Positions 9,379 through 21,183 of a stretch of DNA of 64,000 nucleotides are shown piece by piece (position 1 is the stretch's first letter; every line of letters starts with the position of its first letter). The notes beneath the pieces were generated by a model, which saw only the letters and a program-made list of their open reading frames with translations, was not told the origin of the DNA and made no database searches. A program made the position numbers and the translations under genes. The stretch comes from Colwellia maritima (GTDB taxonomy: Bacteria; Pseudomonadota; Gammaproteobacteria; Enterobacterales; Alteromonadaceae): assembly GCF_022669015.1 (NCBI RefSeq), contig NZ_JAKKSL010000002.1, forward strand, positions 310,001 to 374,000. Reading direction: 5' to 3'.

Positions 9379-10898
9379 TCCTATACTTGCTTGGCTAACT
9401 ACCTCTTTTTCTAGTGCTTGTATAATTGACTCGCGTGACGAAAGGTTCACCGTTAATGTGTTATCTACGTAACATACAGTACCAGAGGTTTTTGTTTGTT
9501 TTTGGCGTCCTTCGGTTAACAATATGGACAAACGAAACAGCTGCAATAAAAAGAGTAAACGTGGATTGGTATGTAATGACAAATCACACTTTATATCTTT
9601 TTTAAATTTCCCTTTATGATTACGAATTAAAAGGGCTACAGATTGTTGTTCATCCAAACTAAAACCTGGCATGTTACTATTTTTAATAATATAGGCTCCA
9701 TGCACTTGATGTTTTTTAGAGTTAATTGCAATACCTATTTCATGTAACCTTGCCGCCCAATACAATAATTGTAAATCGTCATTAGATAAATGTACGGGGG
9801 AGTGTTTTAAATTATTTTTAAAGGTGTTAATTTGATGGACAATCCGTTTACTAAATACATGATCAATATGATGTAAATTAATTAAGTTTTGGATCGTTCG
9901 TTCTCGAGTATCAATGTCTGTACGAGAGTTGCTTAAGCTATATAAAACACCTTCGCGAACACCTCCGGCACTAAAATTGATTTCATCAATATTTAAATAT
10001 TCAAGACAACTTGAAAGGATCGCCACTGCACTTGCCAGTAAGGGCCGTCTGTGGGGATCTAGAGATCTGAACCTAATATTGTCACAGTGTTGCCATTCAA
10101 TTAACTGTTTTGATAATTGCCTTAAACGTTTCTGATTAATCACAATATCATCAAAAAGCTCTAACATGGTTTGAGAAATTGCTTTTACAGAACCAGACGT
10201 TCCTAGAACTGCTCCCCATTTATGTTTATGAAACTTTTTGGCTAGAGAGGTTAATTGCTCAAGTGCGAATTGCTTAGCTTGCGCCATATTGTGTTGTGAT
10301 ATTTTCCCACTTGAAAAGAATTTTTGTTTAAAAGTAACGCAACCCATTTCTATACTATCAGCTATTTGATGGTTAAAACCTCGGCCTAAAACAAATTCAG
10401 TACTACCACCGCCAATATCTATAATTAACGTTTTTCCATACAAGTTTTGTGTATGAGCAACGCCTTTATAAATCAATTCAGCTTCATGTTTTCCTGAAAT
10501 AATTTCAATAGGGTAAGGAAATACTTTTTTTGCTTCATCAAGAAATGTTTGAACATTTTTGGCTTTACGTAGAGCATGAGTAGCGACGATCCGAATTGCA
10601 TTACCCGATAAATGATTTAAAGACAGGTTGAATTCTCTCAAACATATCATTGCTCTTTTAATGGCTTCTGCACTAAGCATATTATCATTATCTAGACCCG
10701 CGGCTAATCCCACTGCATTTTTTTGCCGAAACAATACTTGCAAACAGCCGAAGCGCTTTCTTGAGCAATAATAAGATGAAAACTATTTGAGCCTAAATCA
10801 ATAGCGACAAGGTGGCTTTTAGTTTGATGTGATTTCTCATTATTCTTTATATGGTTACTTTCAATAACACTATTTAATTCAGTGACTTTACTAGGCAT
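9340..10898 (-). CDS. ppx: Exopolyphosphatase, one frameshift
   Basis: A Ppx/GppA-type enzyme that degrades polyphosphate from the chain end. The N-terminus holds the ASKHA phosphate-1 motif IDLGSNSFHLII, and later IDIGGGSTEFVLG. The C-terminal part is HD-like (YWAARLHEIGIAI). The reading frame breaks near 10733, where a run of three T (coding strand) should be four; adding one T joins ...ESASAV to LQVLFRQKNAVGLAAGL. The start overlaps the ppk stop by 8 bp, indicating translational coupling. The 3' end overlaps the convergent RAYT reading frame by 39 bp. The corrected length, about 518 residues, fits the family. Confidence 0.9.
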
Positions 10899-12988
10899 GG
10901 TCTATAACACGTTTATTAATATTAGAAGTAAAAGAGACTACTTTAGACATTTGTTGCTCTTCTAAATAATGGTATATTTCAATTTGAGAGCGAACACTCA
11001 TGTTTGATGTTTTATTTTGATAGTCATTATTTTGAGAAGAATTAATGATTCTTGCTTTACAGTTATCATTTAATTGGATGGTAATAATATCAATTATGTT
11101 TTGTTTTATTTTAGGGCAATAAATTGGACACCCCACTTCAACGCGTTCATCAATATTTCGGTGCATCCAATCTGCCGAAGAAATATAAACAGAGGGTTCT
11201 CCACTATTTTCAAATATTGCTACTCGCGGATGTTCTAAAAACCTATCCACAATACTAATGGCGGTAATATTTTCACTCTGGTTGGGAACCCCTGGTAATA
11301 AGGAACAAACACCACGAACAATTAATTTAATTTTTACACCTGCGTTGCTTGCTTGATATAGTTTTTTAATTAACCCCGTGTCTACTAAGTTATTAATTTT
11401 TAATGTAATACCACTTGTTCTCTGTTGTTTAGCGGCATTGATTTCATTATCAATAAGGCTTTCAAACTTATTTCGGGTATTCAAAGGTGACACAATTAAA
11501 TGATTAAACTTGAACTTAAGGTAAGGGGCTTTGATGAACTCGAACACCTTTTCAACTTCATTGGTGATGTCTGTGTTACACGTAAATAAGCTAAAATCTG
11601 TGTAAATTTTAGCGTTTTTTTCATGAAAATTTCCTGTACCAACATGTACATAATGTACTAATTCATTTTGTTCACGGCGGCTAATTAAACAAATTTTAGC
11701 ATGTACCTTTAAATTAGAAATGCCAAACGAGACTTGAGCCCCTGCATTTGATAAGGTTTCTGCCCAGTGAAGATTTGCTTCTTCATCAAATCTTGCCCTT
11801 AACTCAACATTAACAAAAACCTTTTTACCATTTTTCACGGCTTCAATTAACGAGTCAACAACACGAGATTTTTTGGCTACACGATACAGTGAAATCTGAA
11901 TTTTTTCTACTTTAGGGTCATACGCTGCTTGACGTAGCCATTCAGTAAAATATGAAAACTTATGGTAAGGGTAATGTAACAAAATATCATGCACTTTAAT
12001 GGCCAAAAATGCATTATTAAATCGAGTGAAGTAATGGTTATCTAAAGCGGGAAGTTTGTCATGTTCAAGGCTTTTATCATTAAGGCTTGGAAATTCAATA
12101 AAGTCTTTAAAACTATGATAACGTCCACCTGAAATCAATCCTTGATTCGATGTTATATTTAAACGTTCTTTTAGCGTTACCAACATGTCAATTGGCATTT
12201 TTCTATCGTAAACCAATCTGACAGGTTCAGCTTTAATACGTTTTTTTAAACTCGACGACATTTGCTCTAAAAGGCTCTGATTAAATTCATTACTTAAGTC
12301 GAATTCAGCATCCCTTGTTAGCTTCATTGAGTAAGCATTGATGGAATCAAATTCAAAAAAGCCACCAAAAATTTCAATTAAACAATGGCGAATGACATTA
12401 TCAAGCAAAATAATGCTGATGTTATTTTCACCTGCTTTATTTGGTAGAATAATAAAACGTGGCACACTACAACTAGGAACTCGCACAAAGGCATATTGCT
12501 TTTGCTTATTTTTAGACATAGATACCATTAAATAGGTCGCATCATCACTTATATGATCGGCTAAATTAGTCGTTTTGGTCAAAATTAATGGAAAGATATG
12601 ACGTCGAAGTTTATTTTTAAAGTATTGCTTTAACCATAAACTGTGTTCGTCAGTGAGTTGTATTTCATTAATAAGATAAATGTGTTTTGTTTTCAATTTT
12701 TGCAATAACAGTATATAGGTTTCATCGAAAACGTCTTGGAGCGCTATTACTTTTTGTTGTATTTTTTCAAATAATAATATGGATTCTTCTTTATGTGCTG
12801 TGGAATTTGAAAGTAATACTTTTCTTCGTACATTGGCAACTCTCACACGATAGAATTCGTCCATATTACTTGAGTAAATCCCCAAAAAGCGTAAACGTTC
12901 CAAAGAACGGAACTGTCTCATCTTGAGCTTCTTGTAGAACTCTGTGATTAAACGATAGCCAACTTAGTTCTTTTTCAAGAAAAGTCAT
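10891..12988 (-). CDS. ppk: Polyphosphate kinase 1, one frameshift near the start
   Basis: Makes polyphosphate from ATP at the inner membrane. Family signatures include FLGIYSSNMDEFYRVRVANV, KVHAKICLISRRE (with the phosphorylated His region by family knowledge), HVGTGNFHEKNAKIYTDFSL and SSADWMHRNIDERVEVG. The long open frame starts at 12921, but the true N-terminus lies upstream: an ATG at 12988 reads MTFLEKELSWLSFNHRVLQE, a classic Ppk start. It joins after deleting one G near 12902 (GG to G). The corrected protein is about 699 residues, normal for Ppk. ppx follows with overlap. Confidence 0.92.
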
Positions 12989-13495
12989 ATTTTAAACACT
13001 CCATATACATCATTATAGATAACACGGGCACTGTAATAGATAGATGTTGCATTTTTATGATGACTTGCAGATTTTATTCTGCTGCGTGAAATAAAACCGT
13101 CATATTTATCTAACTTAAGAGTTACATTTACTCATTAGAAAGAATTAGCGTAATTATTATATGACAAAAGATGGGTAATCGATGAAATTAACCCATCTTG
13201 TCAAAGCAAGCTTTATAGTTGCATGCTTCGGCCTGAATGTTACAACCCTCCGTGGTGCTCACCCTTAGAGTCAATTAAATCTGTTCAAATGTTTACTATA
13301 AAAACCTGTGGAAGCCTTCTGCACAAAATATTACCACTTTAATTAGGTCGATTTAGGAAATAGTGTTTTTCATTGTTAACATTTATTCGCTAAAAATAAA
13401 AAAGTATACTTATGTCATTATCATTTTAGGTATTAATTTTATTAGAATAAATTAACCTAAGATCAACTAGGTATATTTTAATAAGGATTTAATTT
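12989..13495. other. Intergenic region, 507 bp
   Basis: No coding sequence seen. It contains promoters for ppk and lldD, a hairpin GATGGGTAAT / ATTAACCCATC at 13170-13198, a REP-like repeat copy (13244-13315), and a weak match to the agar-locus palindrome, TTGTTAACAT, at 13374-13383. Confidence 0.55.
13244..13315 (+). repeat. REP-like repeat, second copy
   Basis: Contains TGGTGCTCACCCTTAG, then AAATCTGTTCAAAT and CCTGTGGAAG, matching in order the insert in the RAYT gene at 9016-9087. The GC-rich hairpin half is eroded here. Confidence 0.55.
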
Positions 13496-14633
13496 GTGAT
13501 CATTTCATCTCCATCAGATTATCGTAAAGCGGCAAAAGCTAAACTCCCTCCATTTTTATTTCATTACATAGATGGCGGTGCTTATAATGAACACACGCTT
13601 CGTAAAAACACTGAAGACTTAGCTAATATTGCGTTAAAACAAAGAGTTTTGAACGATATGTCTAAACTTGACTTAAGTACGGAATTATTTGGTGAAAAAT
13701 TAGACTTACCTTTAATCTTAGCCCCTGTTGGTTTAACAGGCATGTACGCACGTCGTGGTGAAGTTCAAGCAGCTAAAGCAGCAGATAAAAAAGGGGTACC
13801 GTTTACTTTATCTACTGTTTCTGTATGTCCTATTGAAGAAGTGGCTCCAACAATTCAGCGTCCTATGTGGTTTCAACTTTATGTACTTAAAGATCGTGGA
13901 TTCATGAAAAATGCATTAGAACGAGCTAAAAGCCGGCGTTAATACGCTAATTTTTACCGTAGATATGCCCGTTCCTGGCGCTCGTTATCGTGATATGCAT
14001 TCAGGCATGAGTGGTAAAAATGCAGCTATACGTCGTGTGCTGCAAGCCATGTATCACCCTGAATGGGCATTTGATGTAGGTGTATTTGGTAAACCTCATG
14101 ATTTAGGTAATATTTCTGCTTATCGTGGAGAAGTTACAAAATTAGAAGATTATATTGGTTGGTTAAGTAATAATTTTGACCCATCAATTTCATGGAAAGA
14201 CTTGGAATGGATTCGAGAATTTTGGGATGGTCCAATGCTTATTAAAGGTATCTTAGATCCAAACGATGCGAAAGATGCAGTAAAGTTTGGTGCTGATGGT
14301 ATTATCGTTTCAAATCACGGTGGTCGCCAGTTAGATGGTGTTTTATCATCTACTAAAGCATTACCAAGCATTGCAGACGCAGTAAAAGGTGATTTAAAAA
14401 TAGTGGTTGATTCAGGTATTCGTTCAGGATTAGATGTGGTTAGAATGTTAGCCTTGGGGGCCGACTGTACAATGTTAGGTCGTTCATATATTTATGCATT
14501 AGCAGCAAAAGGACAAGCAGGTGTTGAAAATCTGATTGATCTTTATGAACAAGAGATGCGTGTTGCAATGACATTGTGTGGTGCAAATACACTTAAAGAT
14601 TTAACTAGGGAGTCTTTAATTAATATTTATTAA
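13496..14633 (+). CDS. lldD: L-lactate dehydrogenase (FMN-dependent), one frameshift
   Basis: A membrane-associated flavoenzyme oxidising L-lactate to pyruvate. Starts at GTG 13496 (AAGGA upstream): [20 protein letters not shown], then the family core [17 protein letters not shown], and [10 protein letters not shown] with the catalytic His, [15 protein letters not shown] and [11 protein letters not shown]. The frame breaks near 13932 in a run of four A (three expected); removing one A gives ...[20 protein letters not shown]. The corrected length is about 379 residues, standard for LldD. A weak GntR-type palindrome lies about 110 bp upstream. Confidence 0.92.
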
Positions 14634-14728
14634 ATAGTTTCAAGGAACATTTTTATCTGTAATAGTTTATAAGACATAAATTTACTTTTCTTGGATAAGA
14701 TTTATTAGATCACAGCAAAAGATCAGAT

Positions 14729-14944
14729 TTATTCTTTCACTGGAATGTCATTCAGTATTTTCAAAATCTCTTGGTTATTACCTAATTTGGCTAGGTCGAT
14801 GAGGTAGATTTTTTCAAGGTTTAGCATCGATTGGTCTGCCAGTAACTCTTTAAGCCGTTGTTCCTCATTATTGGCTATAGTAGTTTTGATGGCAGCAAAG
14901 TTTGCAATGCTTTGGTTTTTCTCGTTGGGCTTGTTGGTTTCCAT
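14729..14944 (-). CDS. Small hypothetical protein, 71 aa
   Basis: A soluble, charged helical protein: METNKPNEKNQSIANFAAIK, then a Leu-rich stretch LKELLADQSMLNLEKIYLID. I do not recognise a family. The ATG at 14944 has AAAGGGAACG-like sequence upstream, a fair ribosome site. It sits convergent to lldD and divergent from the TBDR gene. It could encode a small cytosolic regulator, but nothing in the sequence says so. Confidence 0.5.
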   Translation of the reverse strand: METNKPNEKNQSIANFAAIKTTIANNEEQRLKELLADQSMLNLEKIYLIDLAKLGNNQEILKILNDIPVKE

Positions 14945-15215
14945 ATACGCGTTCCCTTTTTCGTTGATGAATTAAAGGCTTAGCAGAACTTATCATAGGC
15001 GTTTGTCTATAAAATGCAACCTTCGTCAGGTTTTAGGTGTGTTGATCCTTTTTATATTTACCTTTCATGTAAATGGAAGCTGAACCTATGCTCATTAATA
15101 AAAGTGACATCCTAAATTAATAATTATGTCACTTTTCTTCCCATTTTTTGTCATATTTGTATCGTATATTTCCCCGCAATTATTATTATTTAACTATTTG
15201 TTTTTAAGGGAAATC

Positions 15216-17508
15216 ATGCGTAATTCATATAAAAAAACATTAATCGCTTTAGCTGTTTTATCCACGCTAACAACGAATGTATTAGCTGAACAAGTAACTG
15301 ATGAAAATGAGCTTATTGAAGAGGTTACTGTAGTCGCTAAAAAGCTCTCACATGCTAATCATGAAATAGACGTAAAAATGACTCAACAGCAATCTAATAT
15401 TTCTAGTGTATTAGCGGTAATGGATAATTTACCTGGTATTAGCATAAATGAAGGGGATGCGTTTGGTGGCGATGACTGGTCAACGTCAATTACTATGCGC
15501 GGCTTTAGTATTGATGGTAACCAACAACAATTAGGGATGACTGTTGATGGTATTCCAAATGGTGGCTCTAACTACGGTGGCGGTGCAAAAGCTAATCGGT
15601 ATCTTGATTCAGAAAACATGGAAACAATTGAAGTGTCGCAAGGGACTTCAGATATTTCGTCTGCGTCATTAGAGGCATTAGGCGGCACCTTTAATTTTGT
15701 TAGTGCCATGCCTGAATTTGAAAAAACAACCAAATTTGCACTAACAACGGGCGATCATGATGCGTCTAGATATTATGTTCGTCACGACACCGGTTTAATT
15801 TTTGATAATACCTATGCTTATGCTAGTTATTCTACAACCTCTACTAGCCGTTGGGTGGGAGAGGGTTCTAACGGTGGCATGACAAGAGAGCATGCAGAAT
15901 TAAAATTTGTAACCGACTTAGGCAAACTAAACATAACAGGACGCTTGTCTTACGATGATGCCGATGAAGATAATTACAATTCAGTAAGTAAAGAGCAGTT
16001 TGAGCAAACGCCTGACTGGGACCAACTTACGTGGAATTGGACTGGTATACCTCACTTTGATCAAATGTTTGCAGAAGAATTTGGTCTACATTACGCGAAA
16101 ATACCTTAGGTTATGTAAAATTTGAATACGATATTTCAGCTAATATGCATTTTCAAATAACCCCTTATATACATAAAAATGAAGGGAGAGGTGATTGGAT
16201 TCCCCCTTACTTAGTAGCGGCTGTTGATGCGGAAGGAAACCCTACAAATGAAGGGGGATCTATTGCGGGATCATACGGTTTTACTGACCACCTGGGTAAC
16301 CCATTAACACCCGCGGCAGATTGTACTGATAACTTGTCTTGGCCGTGGGATTCAGGCTCAGGTTTAGCACCTTCATGTTACGACCGAAATGCGGTGCCTG
16401 TTATGTCTTATCGTCATACTCATTATCAAAAAGATCGCTTAGGTTTAACGGCTAACTTTGAATGGTCAGTTGGCATAAATGACATTGCTTTTGGGTTATG
16501 GGCTGAAACTAATGATCGTGATGAATCTCGTGATTGGCATAAAGTGATAGATGCTCGTGTATATCATCACTTTGATGAAACACCGTATTGGACACAATAC
16601 AGCAACAGCTTTCAAACCGATACGTTAAAACTGTATGTGCAAGACACCCTTGATTTTGGCGACTTTACAGTTAACCTTGGTGTTCAGCAGTATTTTGTTG
16701 ATTTAGAAAAATATGACAACTTTGCAAAAGCTGTCACAGCTAAAGTAAATAGCGATTCAGATACCTTATTTAGTACAGGTGTTATATATCAAGTGAACGC
16801 TAATTTAGAACTATTTGCAGGTTACAGTGAAAACTTTTCAGCAATTAAAGACGGTGTTTTAGAGCGCGGTTCATCAACATTAGATGAAATAGAGCCTGAA
16901 ACTGCTGAAAATATTGATGTTGGCTTTCGTTATAACAATGCAAATTTAGATTTATCAGCCACTTTTTATTCAATAACGTTTGATAACCGTATTACTTTTA
17001 TTGCACCAGGTAGCGACACATCAGGTATTGACTACACAATAGGTACTAATGGAACTTACCTTAACGTAGGCGGTATTGAGTCAGAGGGTTTTGAATTAAG
17101 TGCAAGCTACCGATTCAATGAAAATTGGGATATTTACACATCATACACCAACAACGATTCAACCTATGTTGGTAATGCACCAGGCTTTGAAGCAGGCACT
17201 AAAGTGGTTGATTCAGTTGAAGACATGTTTGTTTTTTCAACTAACTACACCTTTGAAAAGTTCCGTCTTTGGTCTTTCAGCTAAGTATACAGGTGAACGA
17301 GGTGTGGCTGATTCATACACTGTATTAGACTTCAATCTTTGGGTATAACAGCATACTTGATAACAACATATTTAAATCATTTGATGTTGCTTTTGTTGTG
17401 AATAATCTTACCGATGAAAGTTACTTATCAACGGGAACAGGCAATGGTACATCTTTCTTTATCGGTGCTCCACGTACGGCGTCGATGACGGTAACGGTTA
17501 GTTTTTAA
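15216..17508 (+). CDS. TonB-dependent receptor, three frameshifts
   Basis: An outer-membrane receptor with signal peptide (MRNSYKKTLIALAVLSTLTT ... A) and a plug domain (SSVLAVMDNLPGISINEGD, MRGFSIDGNQQQLGMTVDGI). The C-terminus ends TASMTVTVSF, the expected terminal Phe. I chose the ATG at 15216 (AAGGGA upstream), as it begins the signal peptide; an in-frame start 90 bp earlier lacks one. Breaks lie near 16090 (one base missing), 17272 and 17338 (one base extra each). Correction gives about 765 residues. It precedes a phosphodiesterase and a PhoD-like phosphatase, so phosphorylated compounds or their breakdown products are plausible cargo. Confidence 0.87.
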
Positions 17509-17545
17509 TTATAAAAATTTAACTGAAAATTGTAATACCTAAATG

Positions 17546-17580
17546 ATAACCAAGCGATATTTATTGCTTGGTTATTTCTA
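17546..17580 (+). terminator. Hairpin terminator after the TBDR gene
   Basis: Stem ATAACCAAGC / GCTTGGTTAT followed by TTTCTATTT, 38 bp after the TBDR stop codon. Read-through to the next gene remains possible. Confidence 0.65.
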
Positions 17581-17609
17581 TTTAAACTCATTATTTATTG
17601 GTTATTTAA

Positions 17610-18769
17610 ATGTCTAAATACTTAATTATCGCAATACTCTGTTTTAGCGTTAGTATGGCTAGCAAAGCAGAAAACACCACAAAATCTGACCATGCAACAG
17701 CAGGGGTTGCTGAAAACTTAATTTTGATCACTATTGATGGTTTACGTTGGCAAGAACTGTTTAGCGGTGCTGACGAAAACTTACTTAACAATGATAAGTT
17801 TGTACGCCAAAACAGACACACAAAAGCACATTTTTGGGACAAAAATCCAGAAAAAAATCGTGCGTTGTTAATGCCTTTTTTTGGAACACAATTGCTGAAA
17901 AAGGCATTCTTATTGGTAATAGAAACATAGGTTCAACAATGTCTGTGTCGAATAAATGGCATTTTTCTTACCCTGGCTATAGTGAAATCTTTACGGGTAT
18001 TGCTGACCCAAAACTCAATAGCAATAAAAAAGTACCCAATCCACATATGTCATTTATTGAATGGCTAAATAATCAAGCACCGTTTGAACATAAGTTAGCG
18101 GCTTTTGCTAGGCCGGGATGTGTTTCGGCTATTTTTAATGTGGAACGTAATAAAATGCATGTTAATGCCGGGTTTATGCCTGCACAGGGTTACCCATTGT
18201 CTAGCGAGATGACATTACTTAATTCACTGCAAAAAGAAATTCCTAGCCCTTGGCACAATGTAAGGTTAGACAGCTTTACTTATCGTTATGCTAAAGATTA
18301 TTTATTGCAGCAAAAACCTAAAGTAATGGCTATTTCATTTGGAGAAACGGACGATTTTGCTCATGATGGACATTACGATAGTTATTTAAGCTCGGCACAT
18401 CAAACCGATAAGTTTATTGAGGACTTATGGAACACGATTCAATCAACACCTGAATATAAAAACAAAACCGTATTATTGATTACTACCGATCATGGCCGTG
18501 GTAGCAATGCTGAAGATTGGCAACACCATGCGTCAGCAGATGCAGTTAAAGAATATATGAAAAATTTAAATACATTCCCTAATGGCATTGTCGGCTCAGA
18601 AAACATTTGGTTTGCGGCCATTGGCGCAGGTATAAAAGCCAAAGGGCAGGTTATTACTCAAGGTGAAGTTAAGCAAAAGCAAATAGCTGCTACGGCATTA
18701 ACCTTACTTGGAAAAGATCCTAAAGATTTTAATCCTAACATAGGGTCTAAAATTAAGGAGATTTTCTAA
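17610..18769 (+). CDS. Type I phosphodiesterase / alkaline phosphatase superfamily protein, one frameshift
   Basis: A secreted hydrolase of the alkaline phosphatase superfamily. It has a signal peptide (MSKYLIIAILCFSVSMASKA), the first metal site LILITIDGLRWQELFSGA and the later sites SFGETDDFAHDGHYD and LITTDHGRGSNAEDW with histidine and aspartate ligands. The frame breaks near 17880 in a run of seven T where eight are expected; correction yields ...NAFFWNTIAEKGILIGNRN. The corrected protein has about 386 residues. Its TAA overlaps the ATG of the PhoD-like gene, so the two are translationally coupled. The likely role is release of phosphate from phosphodiesters or phosphonate/phosphate esters in the periplasm. 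Confidence 0.85.
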
Positions 18770-19818
18770 TGAAAAAATTAACCTTGGTTATGTTTTGTAT
18801 TATCGGTTTCATGATTAGTGCTTTTTCAGTGCAAGCAAAAGTACAAAAAATACTCTTTGGCTCTTGTAGTCATCAAGATAAAAGTATGCCTATTTTGGAT
18901 GCGATCAATGCTGAAAATGCTGATTTATTCATATTTTTGGGAGATAACATTTATGGCGATACTAAAAATATGGCAGATCTTGCTAATAAATATAAACGCT
19001 TAGGCAATATACCGGGCATTAAAACATTACGTGCCACTACTGAAACCATTGCTATTTGGGATGATCATGATTACGGTGAAAATGATCGGCGCTCAATATC
19101 CTGAAAAAGAAGCCTCACGCAAATTGATGTTAGATTTTTGGCAAGAGCCGAAAAACTCAATGCGTTATTCCCGTGATAGCGGTATTTATACTGCTTATAT
19201 GTATGGGGAAGGTGAGCAGAAAGTTCATGTAATTTTACCTGACTTACGCCGAATAGAGACACACTAAACCATGTTTCTAAACAAGAGTATACCCTTGAAC
19301 GTAAACCAAATAATATGGGGCCGTACTCACCAAGCACCGTAAAAAATGCCTCTATGCTTGGCGAAAAGCAATGGTTATGGTTAGAGGAAGAACTGAAAAA
19401 GCCTTCAGCCATTAAAATTATAGGCTCAAGCTTACAACTATTACCTGAATTTACTGGTTGGGAATCATGGGCTAATTTTCCAAAAGATCGAGAACGGTTG
19501 TTTGCTTTGATTAAAAAACACAAAGTTAATGGCGTTTTGATCATTAGTGGCGATACCCATTGGGGGGAAGTATCTAAAGTTTCACTTAAAGGGGGATATC
19601 CTTTGTGGGAGGTAACAAGCTCCGGATTAACGCAAGAATGGAAGTTTGTAAGCCCGAATAAGCACCGAGTTGGTACCTACACTAGTGATGTAAATTATGG
19701 CGAAATATTAATTGATTGGGACGTAAGCGATCCTAAAATTTCGTTGAAAATTAAGGATGTAAAAGGAGATATTTTTACTCAACATACTATTAAATTGTCA
19801 GATATTAGTGTGTATTAA
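18769..19818 (+). CDS. PhoD-like alkaline phosphatase, two frameshifts
   Basis: A secreted metallophosphatase with signal peptide (MKKLTLVMFCIIGFMISAFS), then metal-site motifs FGSCSHQD, FLGDNIYGD, WDDHDYGENDG and SGDTHWGEVS. Breaks lie near 19086 (one extra C after AATGAT) and near 19254 (AA should be AAA). Correction gives about 350 residues, the size of short PhoD-like proteins. It overlaps the phosphodiesterase stop by one base, making an apparent operon with it and possibly with the TBDR. Confidence 0.87.
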
Positions 19819-20039
19819 TTACGCTGAAACTTGACGTTATCATCTAAGGATCATTGCAAGTAGAGATAAATCCATTATATTAAATGTAAAACCAAGGCAT
19901 AAAATATCTTGGTTATGTTAAAGTTATACCTGTTTCATTAATTAAGTTATCTATTTTATACGTAGAAATGATCACATAGTTATTGAGATTGGTATTAATT
20001 ATGATTAATTATATAAACGAATTAAAAGGATTTTAAATT

Positions 20040-20342
20040 ATGCGTAACATATTGATGTTAATATTAATGGTAAGTTGTGTTAGTTGTGTAGTATTACCTG
20101 AAACATCCAACACACAACAATACGAATGTGCATTATCTACAGATATGAAGGTTTTGAAACTCGTTAATTTAACTGATGGTGACACAAGTTTTTATGAATG
20201 GAATGATGAGATGTTAGCCGTTATCACCATTCCAACATCAGCTATCATTTCAGCCAGTTATGTATTAGTCAATAATATCTATCATATCGGTGAAAAAAAT
20301 ATAAAGTGTGGTTCAGCAAAAACTAAAGAACTAAAGAACTAA
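20040..20342 (+). CDS. Small putative lipoprotein
   Basis: A 100-residue protein with N-terminus MRNILMLILMVSCVSCVVLP, a short hydrophobic stretch and a lipobox-like VSC. AAAGGA lies nine bases before the ATG. The rest is mixed beta with two further cysteines. I do not recognise a family. The last codons lie in an imperfect repeat CTAAAGAA (three copies, 20324-20346), which may have extended the C-terminus. Confidence 0.6.
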   Translation: MRNILMLILMVSCVSCVVLPETSNTQQYECALSTDMKVLKLVNLTDGDTSFYEWNDEMLAVITIPTSAIISASYVLVNNIYHIGEKNIKCGSAKTKELKN

Positions 20343-20349
20343 AGAACGA

Positions 20350-20381
20350 CTAGTAGGTTGTCTGTTAGCGCAACCTACTAG
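20350..20381. terminator. 11-bp inverted repeat, likely terminator
   Basis: Perfect arms CTAGTAGGTTG / CAACCTACTAG with a 10-nt loop. It lies between the lipoprotein gene and the convergent SDR gene. There is no good T-run, so function is inferred from position. Confidence 0.55.
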
Positions 20382-20393
20382 CCTTGATATCAT

Positions 20394-20441
20394 CAAGGTA
20401 TAATATTATCAAGGTATAATATTACCAAGGTATAATATTAC
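20394..20441. repeat. Three tandem 16-bp repeats across the SDR stop codon
   Basis: CAAGGTATAATATTAC (first copy ends in T) three times without gaps. The SDR stop codon lies in the second copy, so on the minus strand the last codons GNIIPW-stop are repeated beyond the stop. Confidence 0.85.
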
Positions 20442-21117
20442 CGAGTTCATCATAGAAATTACCACTTTGTGAAATGGTTAAGTTTTCTATGGTGTTGGTG
20501 ATGTCATTTACTGCTTGGCTAACACTTGTAGGCGCTTCATCACCGCCCATGGTGGTTTTTACCCGCCCAGGACTAATTGAACAAACAATAATTTCCCTAT
20601 CAAGTAATTTGGCTGACAACCGTTTACTCAGCATATTAACGGCAACTTTGCTCATACTATAACTGTCAAAATTTTCTAATGGTCCTAGGTTTTGCTCAAT
20701 CGACGCGAGCCCAGAAGTTAATTGAATAACTTTAGCGTTATTAGTTAGTAATGAAGAGAGTGCTTGCGTTAAGAGGGCAGGCGCTATGGTGTTAACTGTA
20801 AAACTGTTTAAAAAGGCTTGCTGCGTCCACTGACCAAAGTTTTCATGCTCTGCAACGCCGGCGTTATTAATTATTAGGTCGACAGATTGAGAAATTCCTT
20901 CTATTTTCTCCAATGAACTATTAATCGATGCTTCACTTAATAGATCAATGGCTAAATGATGAAAATTAGACTTTTGCTTCTCTGTTATTTTATTTGATAC
21001 CTCTATCTCTGGTTTGATTCTAGATAGCGCAATTACTCGCCAGTTGGTTGACAAATAGTGTTTACAAAAACCTAAGCCAATACCTCTATTTGCACCTGAA
21101 ATTACAACTGTTTTCAT
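20422..21117 (-). CDS. Short-chain dehydrogenase/reductase
   Basis: A 231-residue classical SDR. The NAD(P) site is VVISGANRGIGLGF at residues 4-17; NNAGVAEH follows near residue 85, and the active site reads SYSMSKVA (Tyr-x3-Lys) with an upstream Ser in LTSGLASI. The SPGRVKTTMGG segment fits the family. Substrate unknown. It is the last gene of a minus-strand row with halogenase, SapC and DUF6786-like genes, which suggests a role in carbohydrate or aglycone metabolism. Confidence 0.88.
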   Translation of the reverse strand: MKTVVISGANRGIGLGFCKHYLSTNWRVIALSRIKPEIEVSNKITEKQKSNFHHLAIDLLSEASINSSLEKIEGISQSVDLIINNAGVAEHENFGQWTQQAFLNSFTVNTIAPALLTQALSSLLTNNAKVIQLTSGLASIEQNLGPLENFDSYSMSKVAVNMLSKRLSAKLLDREIIVCSISPGRVKTTMGGDEAPTSVSQAVNDITNTIENLTISQSGNFYDELGNIIPW

Positions 21118-21183
21118 TTAATACTCTCTCATTAAGTCGTTATTGAATCACTGACATGATCCGTTTAAAGGGTGGATAGGTAG

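Noticed and set aside
19071..19544. Minus-strand frame of 157 codons
   Set aside because: Lies antisense to the PhoD-like gene, whose motifs are unmistakable.
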